A stretch of DNA of 64,000 bases from Kingella potus (GTDB taxonomy: Bacteria > Pseudomonadota > Gammaproteobacteria > Burkholderiales > Neisseriaceae): NCBI RefSeq assembly GCF_900451175.1, contig NZ_UGJJ01000001.1, positions 620,001-684,000 on the forward strand, in the 5' to 3' direction. Position numbers and translations under genes: made by a program. Below, piece by piece: positions 50,711 to 60,221 of the stretch; position 1 is the first letter of the stretch, and every line of letters begins with the position of its first letter. A model generated the notes under the pieces. It was not told the origin of the DNA, ran no database searches, and worked only from the letters and a program-made list of their open reading frames with translations.

Positions 50711-51877
50711 TTACAGCGTGGTATCGAGTGCCGCCGAAATGTCCGCCCAAATGTCTTCTACGTCTTCTATGCCTATGGAAAAACGCAAAAGGCCGGTGCG
50801 GATGCCGAGCTGCATTTTCACGTCGTGCGGCACGCCGCTGTGCGACTGGGTGTAGCAGTGGTTGACCAGGCTTTCCACGCCGCCGAGGCTGGATGCCATC
50901 GTTACCAGCTTCATATGGCGGATAACGCTGTCGGCGGCTTCGCGGCTGTCGTTTTTCAGGTAAACCGTTACCACGCCGCCGCATCCTGCTGCCATCTGCC
51001 GCCGCGCCAAATCATAATGTTCGTGGGACGGCAGGCCGGGGTAGAACACTTTTTCGACGGCGGGGTGCGCTTCGAGGCGTTGCGCGATTGCCAGCGCGTT
51101 TTCGCAATGCCGCTGCATCCGCAGGGCGAGGGTTTTGATGCCGCGCAGCACCAGCGCGCAGTCCATCGGCCCGGCCACGCCGCCGGTGTTTACCGCCATG
51201 GAGCGCATGGGTTTGGCCAAGGCTTCGTCTCTCACCACCACCACGCCCATCAGCACATCCGAATGGCCGCAGAGGTATTTGGTGGCCGAGTGGAACACAA
51301 TGTCGCAGCCCATATCCAGCGGCTGCTGCAGATACGGCGTGGCAAAAGTATTGTCGATGCCGGCCAGCGCACCCGCAGCCTTTGCTTTGGCCGCCAGCGC
51401 GGCAATGTCCACCAGGCGCAGGAGCGGGTTGGACGGCGTTTCCAGCCACACCAGCTGCACATTGCCGTTTTCCGCCAAAGCCTTGTCGAGATTGGCCGGA
51501 TCGGTGAGATCGGCAAACACCACGTTCACGCCCCAAGCCGCATACACTTCGGTCAGCAGATCGTAGCTGCCGCCGTAGATGTCGCTCACGGCCACCACCG
51601 TATCGCCCGGACGCAGAAAGGCGCGGAACACGCAGTCGATGCCCGCCATGCCGCTGCCGAAGGCAAAGCCCGCCGCGCCGTGTTCCAAAGCCGCCACCGT
51701 GTCTTCCAGCACCTTGCGCGTCGGATTGGACAGGCGGGCGTAGCGGAAAGGAATCTGCTCGCCGATACATTTCATGGCGAACATCGAATTTTGGTACACC
51801 GGCGGCATAATGGCGCGGTTGTGTTCGTCGGGATTGTAGGCCGCGTGTATGGCCTCGGTGGCGAAACGGTATTTCAT
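50711..51877 (-). CDS. Cys/Met-metabolism PLP enzyme (cystathionine synthase/lyase family)
   Basis: This is a trans-sulfuration enzyme of 388 residues. Family motifs are YARLSNPTRKVLEDTVAALE, GFAFGSGMAGIDCVFRAFLRPGDTVV, YGGSYDLL, the PLP lysine in DIVFHSATKYLCGHSDVLMG, and SSLGGVESLVNHCYTQSHSGVP. The family includes cystathionine gamma-synthase, beta-lyase and gamma-lyase. The sequence does not decide between them, so no symbol is given. AGAGGAG precedes the ATG. Confidence 0.85.
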   Translation of the reverse strand: MKYRFATEAIHAAYNPDEHNRAIMPPVYQNSMFAMKCIGEQIPFRYARLSNPTRKVLEDTVAALEHGAAGFAFGSGMAGIDCVFRAFLRPGDTVVAVSDIYGGSYDLLTEVYAAWGVNVVFADLTDPANLDKALAENGNVQLVWLETPSNPLLRLVDIAALAAKAKAAGALAGIDNTFATPYLQQPLDMGCDIVFHSATKYLCGHSDVLMGVVVVRDEALAKPMRSMAVNTGGVAGPMDCALVLRGIKTLALRMQRHCENALAIAQRLEAHPAVEKVFYPGLPSHEHYDLARRQMAAGCGGVVTVYLKNDSREAADSVIRHMKLVTMASSLGGVESLVNHCYTQSHSGVPHDVKMQLGIRTGLLRFSIGIEDVEDIWADISAALDTTL

Positions 51878-52043
51878 CGGCAGCTCCTCTGCAAAAATGG
51901 GAAAGCGGCGATTGTAGGCCGTCTGAAAAAGGCCAGCAAGGCGGCCGGACGGGCGGCAAACGCGATTTGCGGTTGCCAGCGGCGGGCGAACCCGTTACGA
52001 TTGCGGCCTCTGTATGATTCTGTAAACCAACGGTAGCCCAGCC

Positions 52044-52778
52044 ATGCCCAGTGCCATCATTGTAGAAGACGAAATCCTTGCCGCCGAACGCCTGCGCGTC
52101 CTTCTGGACGAATGCGGAGTCGTCCTGCTCAAAACCTTCGCGCACGCCCAGCCCGCGCTCGAATGGCTCAGCGTCCACGAAACCGACATCGTATTCACCG
52201 ACATCAATATGCCGGAAATCAACGGCCTTGATTTCGTCGAACGCATCAAACGCATCGCCAAAAAGCAGCCGCACGTCATCTTCACCACCGCCTACGAAGA
52301 ACACGCCCTGCGCGCTTTCGAGCTGGCGGCGGAAGACTACCTGCTCAAACCGATCAAAATCGCCCGCCTGCAAGCCGCACTCGCCCGCGTGCAGAACAAT
52401 ATTGAAGAATCCGAAGACGAATTCAAAAGTTTCCAAGTGTTCAACCGCGAACGTATGGTCGAAATCCCCTGGCAGCAGGCGCGCTATTTGCAGGCCGACC
52501 AGAAAACCGTCTTCCTCATCACCGGCGACGGCTCGCGCTACGAGCTGCCCAAAACGCTGGTGTACTGGGAAGAACTCCTGGGCGACAAAGTCATCCGCGT
52601 CCACCGCAATGCCCTGGTGATGCGCCACACCCTCGACAGCCTCATCCGCCTTGACGACGACGAAGACGAAGGCAGCGCAAGCTGGGGCGCGAAAGTGCTG
52701 GACATAGAGGAAATCCTGCCCGTCAGCCGCCGCCAGCTCTCCGCCATCCGCCGCCTGCTGCGCGACGGCGGCGTATAA
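52044..52778 (+). CDS. LytTR-family response regulator (AlgR-like)
   Basis: This 244-residue protein has a receiver domain with the acidic pocket VEDE (8-11), phosphoacceptor Asp53 in FTDINMPEING, and Lys102 in YLLKPIK. A LytTR DNA-binding domain follows, from about 140, with FQVFNRERMVEIPWQQARYLQADQKTVFLITGDGSRYELPKTL and DKVIRVHRNALVM. The layout matches AlgR. No histidine kinase lies next to it; in AlgR systems the FimS-type partner can be adjacent or elsewhere. A normal intrinsic terminator follows 32 bp downstream. Confidence 0.9.
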   Translation: MPSAIIVEDEILAAERLRVLLDECGVVLLKTFAHAQPALEWLSVHETDIVFTDINMPEINGLDFVERIKRIAKKQPHVIFTTAYEEHALRAFELAAEDYLLKPIKIARLQAALARVQNNIEESEDEFKSFQVFNRERMVEIPWQQARYLQADQKTVFLITGDGSRYELPKTLVYWEELLGDKVIRVHRNALVMRHTLDSLIRLDDDEDEGSASWGAKVLDIEEILPVSRRQLSAIRRLLRDGGV

Positions 52779-52809
52779 GCCTCCCGCCCGCACTCCGGCA
52801 CAAACAGAA

Positions 52810-52834
52810 AAAGCCCGCATCCGCTGCGGGCTTT
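52810..52834 (+). terminator. Intrinsic terminator of the response-regulator gene
   Basis: AAAGCCCGCA, a 5-nt loop and TGCGGGCTTT form a perfect stem not related to uptake sequences. Confidence 0.85.
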
Positions 52835-52875
52835 CTGCCGTATTTCCGCAAGGATGAGGCCGTCTGAAACCGTTT

Positions 52876-53499
52876 TCAGACGGCCTCATCCTTGCGCGCA
52901 AACGGCGGCGCGGCATATCCCGCCTGCCGCAGCAGGCCGCAGGTTTCGTACACCGGCAAGCCCATCACACCGCTGAAACTGCCGCACAGCTCCCGCACAA
53001 ACACCCCGCCCGCACCCTGTATGCCGTATGCGCCCGCCTTGTCGAGCGGCTCGCCGCTCTGCACATAGGCCGCAATCTGCGCGTCGGACAAATCGGCGAA
53101 AGATACACGGCTGGCCTGCACCGCCGTATATTCGAGGCCGTCTGAAAACAGGCATACGGCGGTCAGCACTTCGTGTTCCCTGCCCGCAAGGCGGCGCAGC
53201 ATGGCGCGGGCGTGTTCGGCAGATTCCGGTTTGCCGAGGATTTCGTTTGCCAGCACCACCACGGTATCGGCAGACAAAACGGGCGTGGCGGGCGGCGGCG
53301 CACCCGCTTCCCGCAGCAGGCGCAGGGCGGCGGCGTTTTTTTCCCGCGCCATACGCAAAACATAAGCGGCGGGCGGCTCGCCCGGGCGCGGCGTTTCGTC
53401 TATGGCGGCATCCAGCCGTTCGGTGCGGTAGCCGAGGTTTTCAAGGATTTCGCGGCGGCGCGGGCTGCCGGAGGCAAGGCAGATCAGCGGGGCATCCAC
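52876..53499 (-). CDS. maf: Maf-family nucleoside triphosphate pyrophosphatase
   Basis: Maf proteins hydrolyse non-canonical or pyrimidine NTPs. The start is taken as the GTG at 53499, because GGGAGA lies 9 nt before it and LICLASGSPRRREILENLGY then falls at the family N-terminus; the earlier frame is uptake-sequence DNA. The 207-residue product has SADTVVVLANEILGKP, AGREHEVLTAVCL and GAYGIQGAGGVFV. CLFSDGLEY is an in-frame uptake sequence. The final codons, GAT GAG GCC GTC TGA, are another one and supply the stop. Confidence 0.92.
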   Translation of the reverse strand: MDAPLICLASGSPRRREILENLGYRTERLDAAIDETPRPGEPPAAYVLRMAREKNAAALRLLREAGAPPPATPVLSADTVVVLANEILGKPESAEHARAMLRRLAGREHEVLTAVCLFSDGLEYTAVQASRVSFADLSDAQIAAYVQSGEPLDKAGAYGIQGAGGVFVRELCGSFSGVMGLPVYETCGLLRQAGYAAPPFARKDEAV

Positions 53500-53721
53500 A
53501 ATACTTTCTCCCGTTACGGTATGCAAAGCGGCGATTATAGCCCTCGGCAGGCGGAAACACTGCCGGACGGCACAGCGCAGGCCGTCTGAAAACGCAGCGG
53601 CAAACGCACCCATGCTTTCAAACGGCCTCCTTCTGCCGCCTGTCCGCGCCCGTGCGTGTGAAAATCAAACGGTGTTACAATCCGCGCCTTTTGAGCCACC
53701 GCCCTCCACCGTTTCCCCGCC

Positions 53722-55617
53722 ATGAACAAACCCGCCGCCCTTGTCCTGCTGATGTCGCTTACCCTGCCCGCCGCGCCCGCACTTTCAGACGGCCTCTCCG
53801 CCGGACAGGAAGCGCAGAGGCCGTCTGAAAACACAGAAGCGGCAGACAAAGACGCACAGCCCAAACCCTCATTGTTCGCACGGATAAAAAACCGCCTGCT
53901 GCCGAAACAGACGGTGCAGAAAAAAGGCGCGTTGCAGCCGAAATTTCCCGTTACCGTCGAAGCCGCGCCCGCCGACGTAAAAGAAATGCTGGAAGAACAC
54001 CTGCCGCTGATTACGCAGCAGCAGGAAGAAGAGCTGGACGCGGAACAAATGGAGTTTCTTGCCGAGGAGGCACCGGAGCAGATACTCACCATGTTGAAAA
54101 CCAAAGGCTATTTCAACGGCCGGGCAACAGTTTCGCGCAGCGGCGGCGGCTATCTGGTCAAAGTGGACAGCGGGCCGCAGACGAAAATCGCCAATGTCGG
54201 CATCGCCATACTCGGCGATGTGCTGCAAGACGGCAACCTCGGCGAATACTACCGCAACGCCTCCGCCGACTGGGCCCTGCCCGTGGGCAGCGTGTTCAAC
54301 CAGGACGATTGGAGCAGCAGCAAAACCTCGGTGCTGGCGGCCGTGCGGCGCAAAAAATACCCGCTGGCCGAATTTTCCTCCACCCGGGCGCAGGTCGATC
54401 CCGCAAACCGCAGCGCGGATCTGTCGGTAACGGTGGACAGCGGCAAGCCCGTGTATTTCGGCGATTTCGAAATCAGCGGCACCCAACGCTATCCCGAAAG
54501 CGTGGTACGCGGCCTGGCGCAGTTTGACAGCGGCTCGCCCTACGATCTCGACAAACTTCTGGACTACCAGCAGGCTCTGGAACAAAACAGCCACTATTCC
54601 GGCGCGTCGGTGCAGGCCGATTTCGACCGCATACAGGGCGACCGCGTGCCGGTGAAAGTGTCCGTATCGGAAACCAAAAAACACAAGCTCGAACTCGGTT
54701 TGAGCTACGACTCGGAATACGGCCCGGGCGGCAAATTCGGCTACGACTACTACAACCTCTTCGGCAAAGGCTACACCGGATCGATTGTTACCAATGCCGA
54801 CAAATACGAACAAACCATTGCCGCCGGCATCAGCCAGCCGCGCAACAACCGCGGCCACTACTTTACCGGCTCCCTCTCCTACAACCGCAAAACCACCCAA
54901 AAGCTCGAAACCGAAACCTGGTCGTCCGGCATCTGGCGCGTGCGCGACCGCAACGGCATCGAATCGCGCATCGGCATCGAATACGTCGAAGACAAATCCA
55001 AAATCCCCGACGCAAACGTCAATCTGGGACGCTCCTTCGCCACCATGATTACCGCCTCGTGGAAAAAACAGAACATCACCACCCAGCTTCGTCCCGAAAA
55101 CGGCTACTACCTCGACATCAAAGGCGGCACCACCCTCGGCAGCCTGCTCTCCTCCTCCTCCATGCAGCGCATCGCCGGCAGCGCGGGCTACTACTTCACC
55201 CCTGAAAACAAAAAAATCGGCACCTTCGTTACACGCGGCCAAATCGGCTTCGTCAATGCCAAAAGCGACAGCGACACCCCCGCCATCCTGCGTTTCCGCA
55301 CCGGCGGAGCCACCTCCGTACGCGGCTACGAACTCGACAGCATCGGCCGCGCCGGCCCCTCCGGCTCCGTACTGCCCGAACGCGCCCTCGCCGTCGCCAG
55401 CGCGGAATACCAATACCCCATCAACAAAAGTTTCTCCGCCGCCCTCTTCCACGACATAGGCGGCGCGGCGCACAGCTTCCGCGATATGCACCTCAAACAC
55501 GGCACCGGCGTCGGCGTACGCTGGTTCAGCCCCGTCGCCCCCTTCTCCTTCGACATCGCCTACGGCCATCAGGACAAAAAAATCCGCTGGCACATCAGCT
55601 TGGGAACCCGTTTCTAA
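53722..55617 (+). CDS. tamA: Translocation and assembly module outer-membrane protein TamA
   Basis: TamA is an Omp85-family barrel that works with TamB to insert outer-membrane proteins and move lipids. The 631-residue protein has a signal peptide ending near PAAPA. POTRA domains span about 75-290 (GYFNGRATVSRSGGGYLVKVDSGPQTKIANVGI, YFGDFEISGTQRYPESVV). A C-terminal barrel contains FRTGGATSVRGYELDSIG, the Omp85 VRGY motif, and ends in HISLGTRF. The mature N-terminus, residues 21-37 (LSDGLSAGQEAQRPSEN), is the translation of an inverted uptake-sequence pair. The stop codon touches the tamB ATG. Confidence 0.95.
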   Translation: MNKPAALVLLMSLTLPAAPALSDGLSAGQEAQRPSENTEAADKDAQPKPSLFARIKNRLLPKQTVQKKGALQPKFPVTVEAAPADVKEMLEEHLPLITQQQEEELDAEQMEFLAEEAPEQILTMLKTKGYFNGRATVSRSGGGYLVKVDSGPQTKIANVGIAILGDVLQDGNLGEYYRNASADWALPVGSVFNQDDWSSSKTSVLAAVRRKKYPLAEFSSTRAQVDPANRSADLSVTVDSGKPVYFGDFEISGTQRYPESVVRGLAQFDSGSPYDLDKLLDYQQALEQNSHYSGASVQADFDRIQGDRVPVKVSVSETKKHKLELGLSYDSEYGPGGKFGYDYYNLFGKGYTGSIVTNADKYEQTIAAGISQPRNNRGHYFTGSLSYNRKTTQKLETETWSSGIWRVRDRNGIESRIGIEYVEDKSKIPDANVNLGRSFATMITASWKKQNITTQLRPENGYYLDIKGGTTLGSLLSSSSMQRIAGSAGYYFTPENKKIGTFVTRGQIGFVNAKSDSDTPAILRFRTGGATSVRGYELDSIGRAGPSGSVLPERALAVASAEYQYPINKSFSAALFHDIGGAAHSFRDMHLKHGTGVGVRWFSPVAPFSFDIAYGHQDKKIRWHISLGTRF

Positions 55618-58600
55618 ATGACACACACCGCAAACGACACGCAGAGGCCGTCTGAAAACCACACCGCCGGCGAAGCAAACCGTCCGCAGAGGCCGTCTGA
55701 AAAACCGGCCAAGCCCCTCCTCCGCCGCCTCGCCAAATATCTGCTCATCCTCATCCTCATCCTCATCCTGATTCTGGCCGGCGCACTCTGCTGGCTTGCC
55801 GCCACCGAATCCGGCCTGCGCTTCGCCCTTGCCCGCCTGCCGCAGCTCGGCGGCGTTTCCGTCCGCGCGGAAAACCTCAAAGGCACGCTCTGGCACGGCT
55901 TTTCCGGCAGCAAAATCAGCGTGCAGACCCCGGGTGCCGACATCGAAATCGACCGCCCCGCCCTGCAATGGCAGCCGCAGCGCGTCTTTTCAGACGGCCT
56001 CCTGCACATCCGCAGCCTCGAAGCCGGCGACATCCACATCCAATCCAAGCCCACCCCGCCCAAAGACAGCCCGCCCGCCAAACTGCCCGACTCAATCCGC
56101 CTGCCCCTGCCCGTACGCTTCGACAAACTCGCCGTCGGCAAAATCACCAGCGGCAAAAACCGCAGCGTCATCCTCAACCGCGCCGAAGCCGCCTACTTCT
56201 ACGACCATGCCGCCCACACCCTGATCGTCCGCAATCTCGGCACCCCGTGGAGTGCAAACAGCGGCATCCTGCGCATCCAAACCGCCTCCCCCTTCGCCCT
56301 TGAAGGCCGCATAGGCGGCACCGCCGTGCTCAACGACATTGCCGCAAACGTAAAAATCGCCCTCTCGGGCAGCCTCGACCGCACCATCGTGCAGGCCGCG
56401 CTCGCAAGCGGCACCGTCAAACTCAATGCCGACGCACACATCGGCCCGTTTGAAAACCGCCTCGACAAACAAATCGGCGAAATCCTCATCAAAGGCAGCG
56501 GCATCAACCCCGCCGCCTTCGCCCCCTCCGCGCCCGACGCGCTGTTTGACTTCGACGCCACCATCGTTCCCTCGCCGCAGCAGGGACTCGCCCTCGAAGG
56601 ATCGATAGACCTCACCAACACCGCCGCCCGCGCCGCCGACCGCAACGGCATCCCCGTGCGCGGCATCCTCGGCGAATTTACCGTAAACAGCAGCGGCGTA
56701 CTTTCCGTGCAAAACATCGAAGCCGCCCTGCTGGAAAAAGGCCGCATCCTGATCGGCGGCAGCATGGACACCGACCGCAACACCCTCGGCCTGACCGCCG
56801 AGCTGAAAAACATCACCCCCGCCGACCTCCTCGCCGCCGCCTACGACGACGAATTTAACGGCACCCTCACGCTCGGCGGCAGCTACCTCGACCCCGAAGC
56901 CGCATGGGACATCGCCGACCGCCGCGCCAAAAGCACAGGCCGTCTGAAAACCGCCACCGACACCAAAAACGGCCAGCGCACCCTGCTCATACCACGTGCC
57001 GACATCACCACCGACGGCGAAGGCAGCCTCGGCCTGAGCGGCTCGCTCGAACTGTTCGGCCGCCGCCTGCTCAAAGCCGAAATCGGCAGCAAACGCTTCA
57101 ACCCCGCCGCCCTGCACCCCGACCTGCCCGCCGGCAGCATCAACGGCAACATCGTTCTCGACGGCATCCTTGCCGAAGAAACATACGGCGGCAGCATGCG
57201 CTTCACCGACAGCACCCTCTCCGGCGTTACCCTCAGCGGCAGTGCCGATGCGCAATACAAAAACCGCCACCTCGAACGCGCCGCCGCCGACATCCTGCTC
57301 GGACGCAACCGCCTCAAAGCCTCCGGCAGCTTCGGCAAAGCCGGCGACCGCCTCAACCTCGACCTCGCCGCCCCCGAACTCGACAAATTCGGCTTCGGAC
57401 TCGCCGGCGCGTTAAACGCCAAAGGCTACATCGAAGGCAGCGCGGACAAACCGTCCGCCGACCTTACCGGCAGCGCGCGCGGCCTGCGCATGAAAGACGC
57501 TTTCGCCCTCAACGAGCTCGACTTCAAGGCCGCCGCCTCCCCCGATTACAGCCTCCCGCTCAACCTGCAAATCCGCGGACGCGGCCTCACCGCAGGCGGC
57601 AAAGACGGCACCCGCATCGACAGCGTCAACGCCGCCGTCATCGGCAGCGGCCTGCGCCACAGCATCCGCGCCGACGGCAGCATGGCCGCCGCCGGCAAAA
57701 GCTACACCCTCGATCTGCAAGCCGACGGCGGCCTCGACAAAACCAACCGCTGGAAAGGCACGGTCGGCAAACTCGACCTCTCCGGCGGCTTCAACCTCAA
57801 GCTGCAAAACCGCCTCACCCTCGAAGCGGGCGCGGAGCGCGTCGCCCTCGGCCCGGCGCAATGGGCGGCGATGGGCGGCCGTCTGAACATGAACGGCTTT
57901 GTCTGGGACAAACGCAGCGGCATCACCGGCAAAGGCAGCGCGTCCGGTCTCAACGTGGCCGAATTGCACAGCTTCTTCAAGCCACCCGTCGAACACAACC
58001 TCGTCCTCGCCGCCGACTGGGATTTGTCATACAGCCGCGACGCGCACGGCTACCTCAACATCCGCCAGCAGTCCGGCGACATCGTCCTCCCCTACCGCAA
58101 GCAGCCCATCGGCCTCAGCGGCCTGATTCTGCAAACCCGTTTCCAAAACGGCCGCATCGACAACCGCCTCTCCGGCAAAACCCGCTACGGCGAACTCACG
58201 GGCGAAGTCGGCATCAGCCAGCAGTTCGGCAACGCCATTACCGCCGCACCCGTATCAGGCCGTCTGAAACTCGACATCCCCGACCTTGCCGCCCTCAAAA
58301 ACCTGATGCCCGTCGGCCAAACCGCCACCGGCAGCCTTGCCGCCGAAGCCGTCATCGGCGGCCGCGTCGGCGAACCCCAGCTCGGCGGCAGCCTCAACGG
58401 CGACAAGCTCTATTATGTCAACCGCGAATACGGAGTCATCCTCGACAACGGCAGCCTGCGCTCCCGCTTCGTCGGGCAGCAATGGCAAATCCAAACCCTT
58501 GCCTTCCGGCGCGGCGGCGGCAGCGTTACCCTCTCCGGCAGCGCGGGCTGGGGCGGCGGCATCCCCGTTGTCGACATCAACGCCCTCTTCGACAAATACG

Positions 58601-59514
58601 AAATCCTCGACAAGCCCCGCCGCCACCTCACCGTCAGCGGCAACAGCCGTCTCGTTTACAACGAAAAAAGCGGCATCGGCCTCGAAGGCCGTCTGAAAGT
58701 GGACGAAAGCCGTTTCGGTATGCAGAAATCCGGTATGCCCGTGCCGGACGACGACGTAGTCGTCCTGGGCGAGCCGCCGAAAGAAACCGGCACCGCCGTT
58801 CCCATCAGCATGAATCTGCTGCTCGATCTGAACGACAACGTCCATTTCAAAGGCGAAGGCGTGGACGTAACCCTGGGCGGCCAGCTCACCCTCACCGCCC
58901 AACCCAAACAAGACATACAGGGCGTGGGCACCATCAAAGTCGTCAAAGGCAAATACAAAGCCTACGGACAAGACCTCAACATCACCAAAGGCACGGTGTC
59001 CTTCGTCGGCCCCCTGTCCGACCCCAACCTCAACATCCGCGCCGTGCGCAACCTCTCCCCCGTCGATGCCGGCGTGGAAGTCGTCGGCAGCCTCAGCAGC
59101 CCGCGCGTAACCCTTGTCGCCAACGAGCCCATGAGCGAAAAAGACAAGCTCTCCTGGCTGGTGTTAAACCGCGCCAGCAGCGGCAGCGACGGCGACAACG
59201 CCGCCCTGTCCACCGCCGCCAGCGCATTCCTTGCCGGCAAACTCAACGACAAAATCGGCCTCGTCGACGACTTCGGCCTCACCAGCCGCACCAGCCGCAA
59301 CGCCCAAACCGGAGAACTCAACCCCGCCGAACAAGTCCTAACCGTAGGCAGGCAGCTTACCAACGAACTCTATTTCGGTTACGAATTCGGCCTCAACAGC
59401 GCAAGCCAAACCGTCAAACTCGTTTACCAGCTCACCCGCACCATCCAAGCGGTTGCCCGCGTCGGCTCCCAGTCCTCCGGCGGCGAAATCAAATACGTCA
59501 TCCGCTTCGACTGA
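55618..59514 (+). CDS. tamB: Translocation and assembly module inner-membrane protein TamB
   Basis: TamB is an inner-membrane-anchored protein that spans the periplasm as a beta-taco groove and partners TamA. It has 1298 residues, with one N-terminal membrane segment (about 41-60), a very long repetitive beta-strand region and the C-terminal DUF490 domain. The last part has SPRVTLVANEPMSEKDKLSWLVLNRASSG, LTVGRQLTNELYFGYEFGLNSASQTVKLVYQLTRTIQAVARVGSQSSGGEIKYVIRFD. The cytoplasmic N-terminus has two uptake sequences read as RPSEN and RPSEK; GRLK and GRLN in the body mark more. Four CTCATC repeats encode the LI-rich core of the membrane segment. It begins directly at the tamA stop. Confidence 0.95.
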   Translation: MTHTANDTQRPSENHTAGEANRPQRPSEKPAKPLLRRLAKYLLILILILILILAGALCWLAATESGLRFALARLPQLGGVSVRAENLKGTLWHGFSGSKISVQTPGADIEIDRPALQWQPQRVFSDGLLHIRSLEAGDIHIQSKPTPPKDSPPAKLPDSIRLPLPVRFDKLAVGKITSGKNRSVILNRAEAAYFYDHAAHTLIVRNLGTPWSANSGILRIQTASPFALEGRIGGTAVLNDIAANVKIALSGSLDRTIVQAALASGTVKLNADAHIGPFENRLDKQIGEILIKGSGINPAAFAPSAPDALFDFDATIVPSPQQGLALEGSIDLTNTAARAADRNGIPVRGILGEFTVNSSGVLSVQNIEAALLEKGRILIGGSMDTDRNTLGLTAELKNITPADLLAAAYDDEFNGTLTLGGSYLDPEAAWDIADRRAKSTGRLKTATDTKNGQRTLLIPRADITTDGEGSLGLSGSLELFGRRLLKAEIGSKRFNPAALHPDLPAGSINGNIVLDGILAEETYGGSMRFTDSTLSGVTLSGSADAQYKNRHLERAAADILLGRNRLKASGSFGKAGDRLNLDLAAPELDKFGFGLAGALNAKGYIEGSADKPSADLTGSARGLRMKDAFALNELDFKAAASPDYSLPLNLQIRGRGLTAGGKDGTRIDSVNAAVIGSGLRHSIRADGSMAAAGKSYTLDLQADGGLDKTNRWKGTVGKLDLSGGFNLKLQNRLTLEAGAERVALGPAQWAAMGGRLNMNGFVWDKRSGITGKGSASGLNVAELHSFFKPPVEHNLVLAADWDLSYSRDAHGYLNIRQQSGDIVLPYRKQPIGLSGLILQTRFQNGRIDNRLSGKTRYGELTGEVGISQQFGNAITAAPVSGRLKLDIPDLAALKNLMPVGQTATGSLAAEAVIGGRVGEPQLGGSLNGDKLYYVNREYGVILDNGSLRSRFVGQQWQIQTLAFRRGGGSVTLSGSAGWGGGIPVVDINALFDKYEILDKPRRHLTVSGNSRLVYNEKSGIGLEGRLKVDESRFGMQKSGMPVPDDDVVVLGEPPKETGTAVPISMNLLLDLNDNVHFKGEGVDVTLGGQLTLTAQPKQDIQGVGTIKVVKGKYKAYGQDLNITKGTVSFVGPLSDPNLNIRAVRNLSPVDAGVEVVGSLSSPRVTLVANEPMSEKDKLSWLVLNRASSGSDGDNAALSTAASAFLAGKLNDKIGLVDDFGLTSRTSRNAQTGELNPAEQVLTVGRQLTNELYFGYEFGLNSASQTVKLVYQLTRTIQAVARVGSQSSGGEIKYVIRFD

Positions 59515-59518
59515 AAAA

Positions 59519-59946
59519 GGCCGTCTGAAAAGGCCGTCTGAAAAGGCCTTCTGAAAAAGGCCGTCTGAAAAAGGCCGTCTGAAAAAGGCCGTCTGAAAAA
59601 GGCCGTCTGAAAAAGGCCGTCTGAAAAAGGCCGTCTGAAAAAGGCCGTCTGAAAAAGGCCGTCTGAAAAAGGCCGTCTGAAAAAGGCCGTCTGAAAAAGG
59701 CCGTCTGAAAAAGGCCGTCTGAAAAAGGCCGTCTGAAAAAGGCCGTCTGAAAAAGGCCGTCTGAAAAAGGCCGTCTGAAAAAGGCCGTCTGAAAAAGGCC
59801 GTCTGAAAAAGGCCGTCTGAAAAAGGCCGTCTGAAAAAGGCCGTCTGAAAAAGGCCGTCTGAAAAAGGCCGTCTGAAAAAGGCCGTCTGAAAAAGGCCGT
59901 CTGAAAAAGGCCGTCTGAAAACCGCATATGCGGTTTTCAGACGGCC
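59519..59946. repeat. Tandem array of 29 DNA uptake sequences
   Basis: GGCCGTCTG recurs at 59519, 59532 and 59545 (the last with one G-to-T change), then at 59559 and every 14 bp to 59909 without any break. This gives 29 copies, 28 of them perfect, all in the same orientation. The last copy pairs with an inverted one to form a perfect 38-bp palindrome ending at 59946. The array begins 5 bp after the tamB stop. No other array of this kind occurs in the window. The remaining DNA to 60221 is AT-rich and has no gene. Confidence 0.97.
59909..59946 (+). terminator. Palindromic uptake-sequence terminator closing the array
   Basis: GGCCGTCTGAAAACCGCAT and its exact complement form a 38-bp palindrome. 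It is the first inverted copy after tamB and so probably the functional terminator, with the array in the 3' untranslated region. Confidence 0.65.
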
Positions 59947-60221
59947 TGCTAAACGTTTTGCAGCGCAGATTCCTGCCGGCTTACGCCCTCGGCAGCCGGC
60001 GGTACAGGCGCGGCGGCAATCATGGCATAAAACACCATTCTTTCCTGTTTTACGCAAACAAAAGCAATAATCCGCCATTATTTTACACAACATATCTTTA
60101 AATTCATTTTAAAGAAGAAAAATCAGCATAAAACGCCCTTTACAAAAATTCAAATCCCATCCGTTTTCCGCTACACTCGCGCGCTTTCAACCAAGAGGCC
60201 GTCTGAAAAGGCGGATAGCGC

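Noticed and set aside
59519..59946. CRISPR array
   Set aside because: The 14-bp units are contiguous, with no unique spacers, and no cas genes are present.
59338..60093. A 251-residue minus-strand frame rich in FQTAFFRRPFSDGL repeats
   Set aside because: It is only the translation of the tandem uptake-sequence array plus the reverse of tamB; the 14-bp period cycles through three reading phases and makes a spurious repeat protein.
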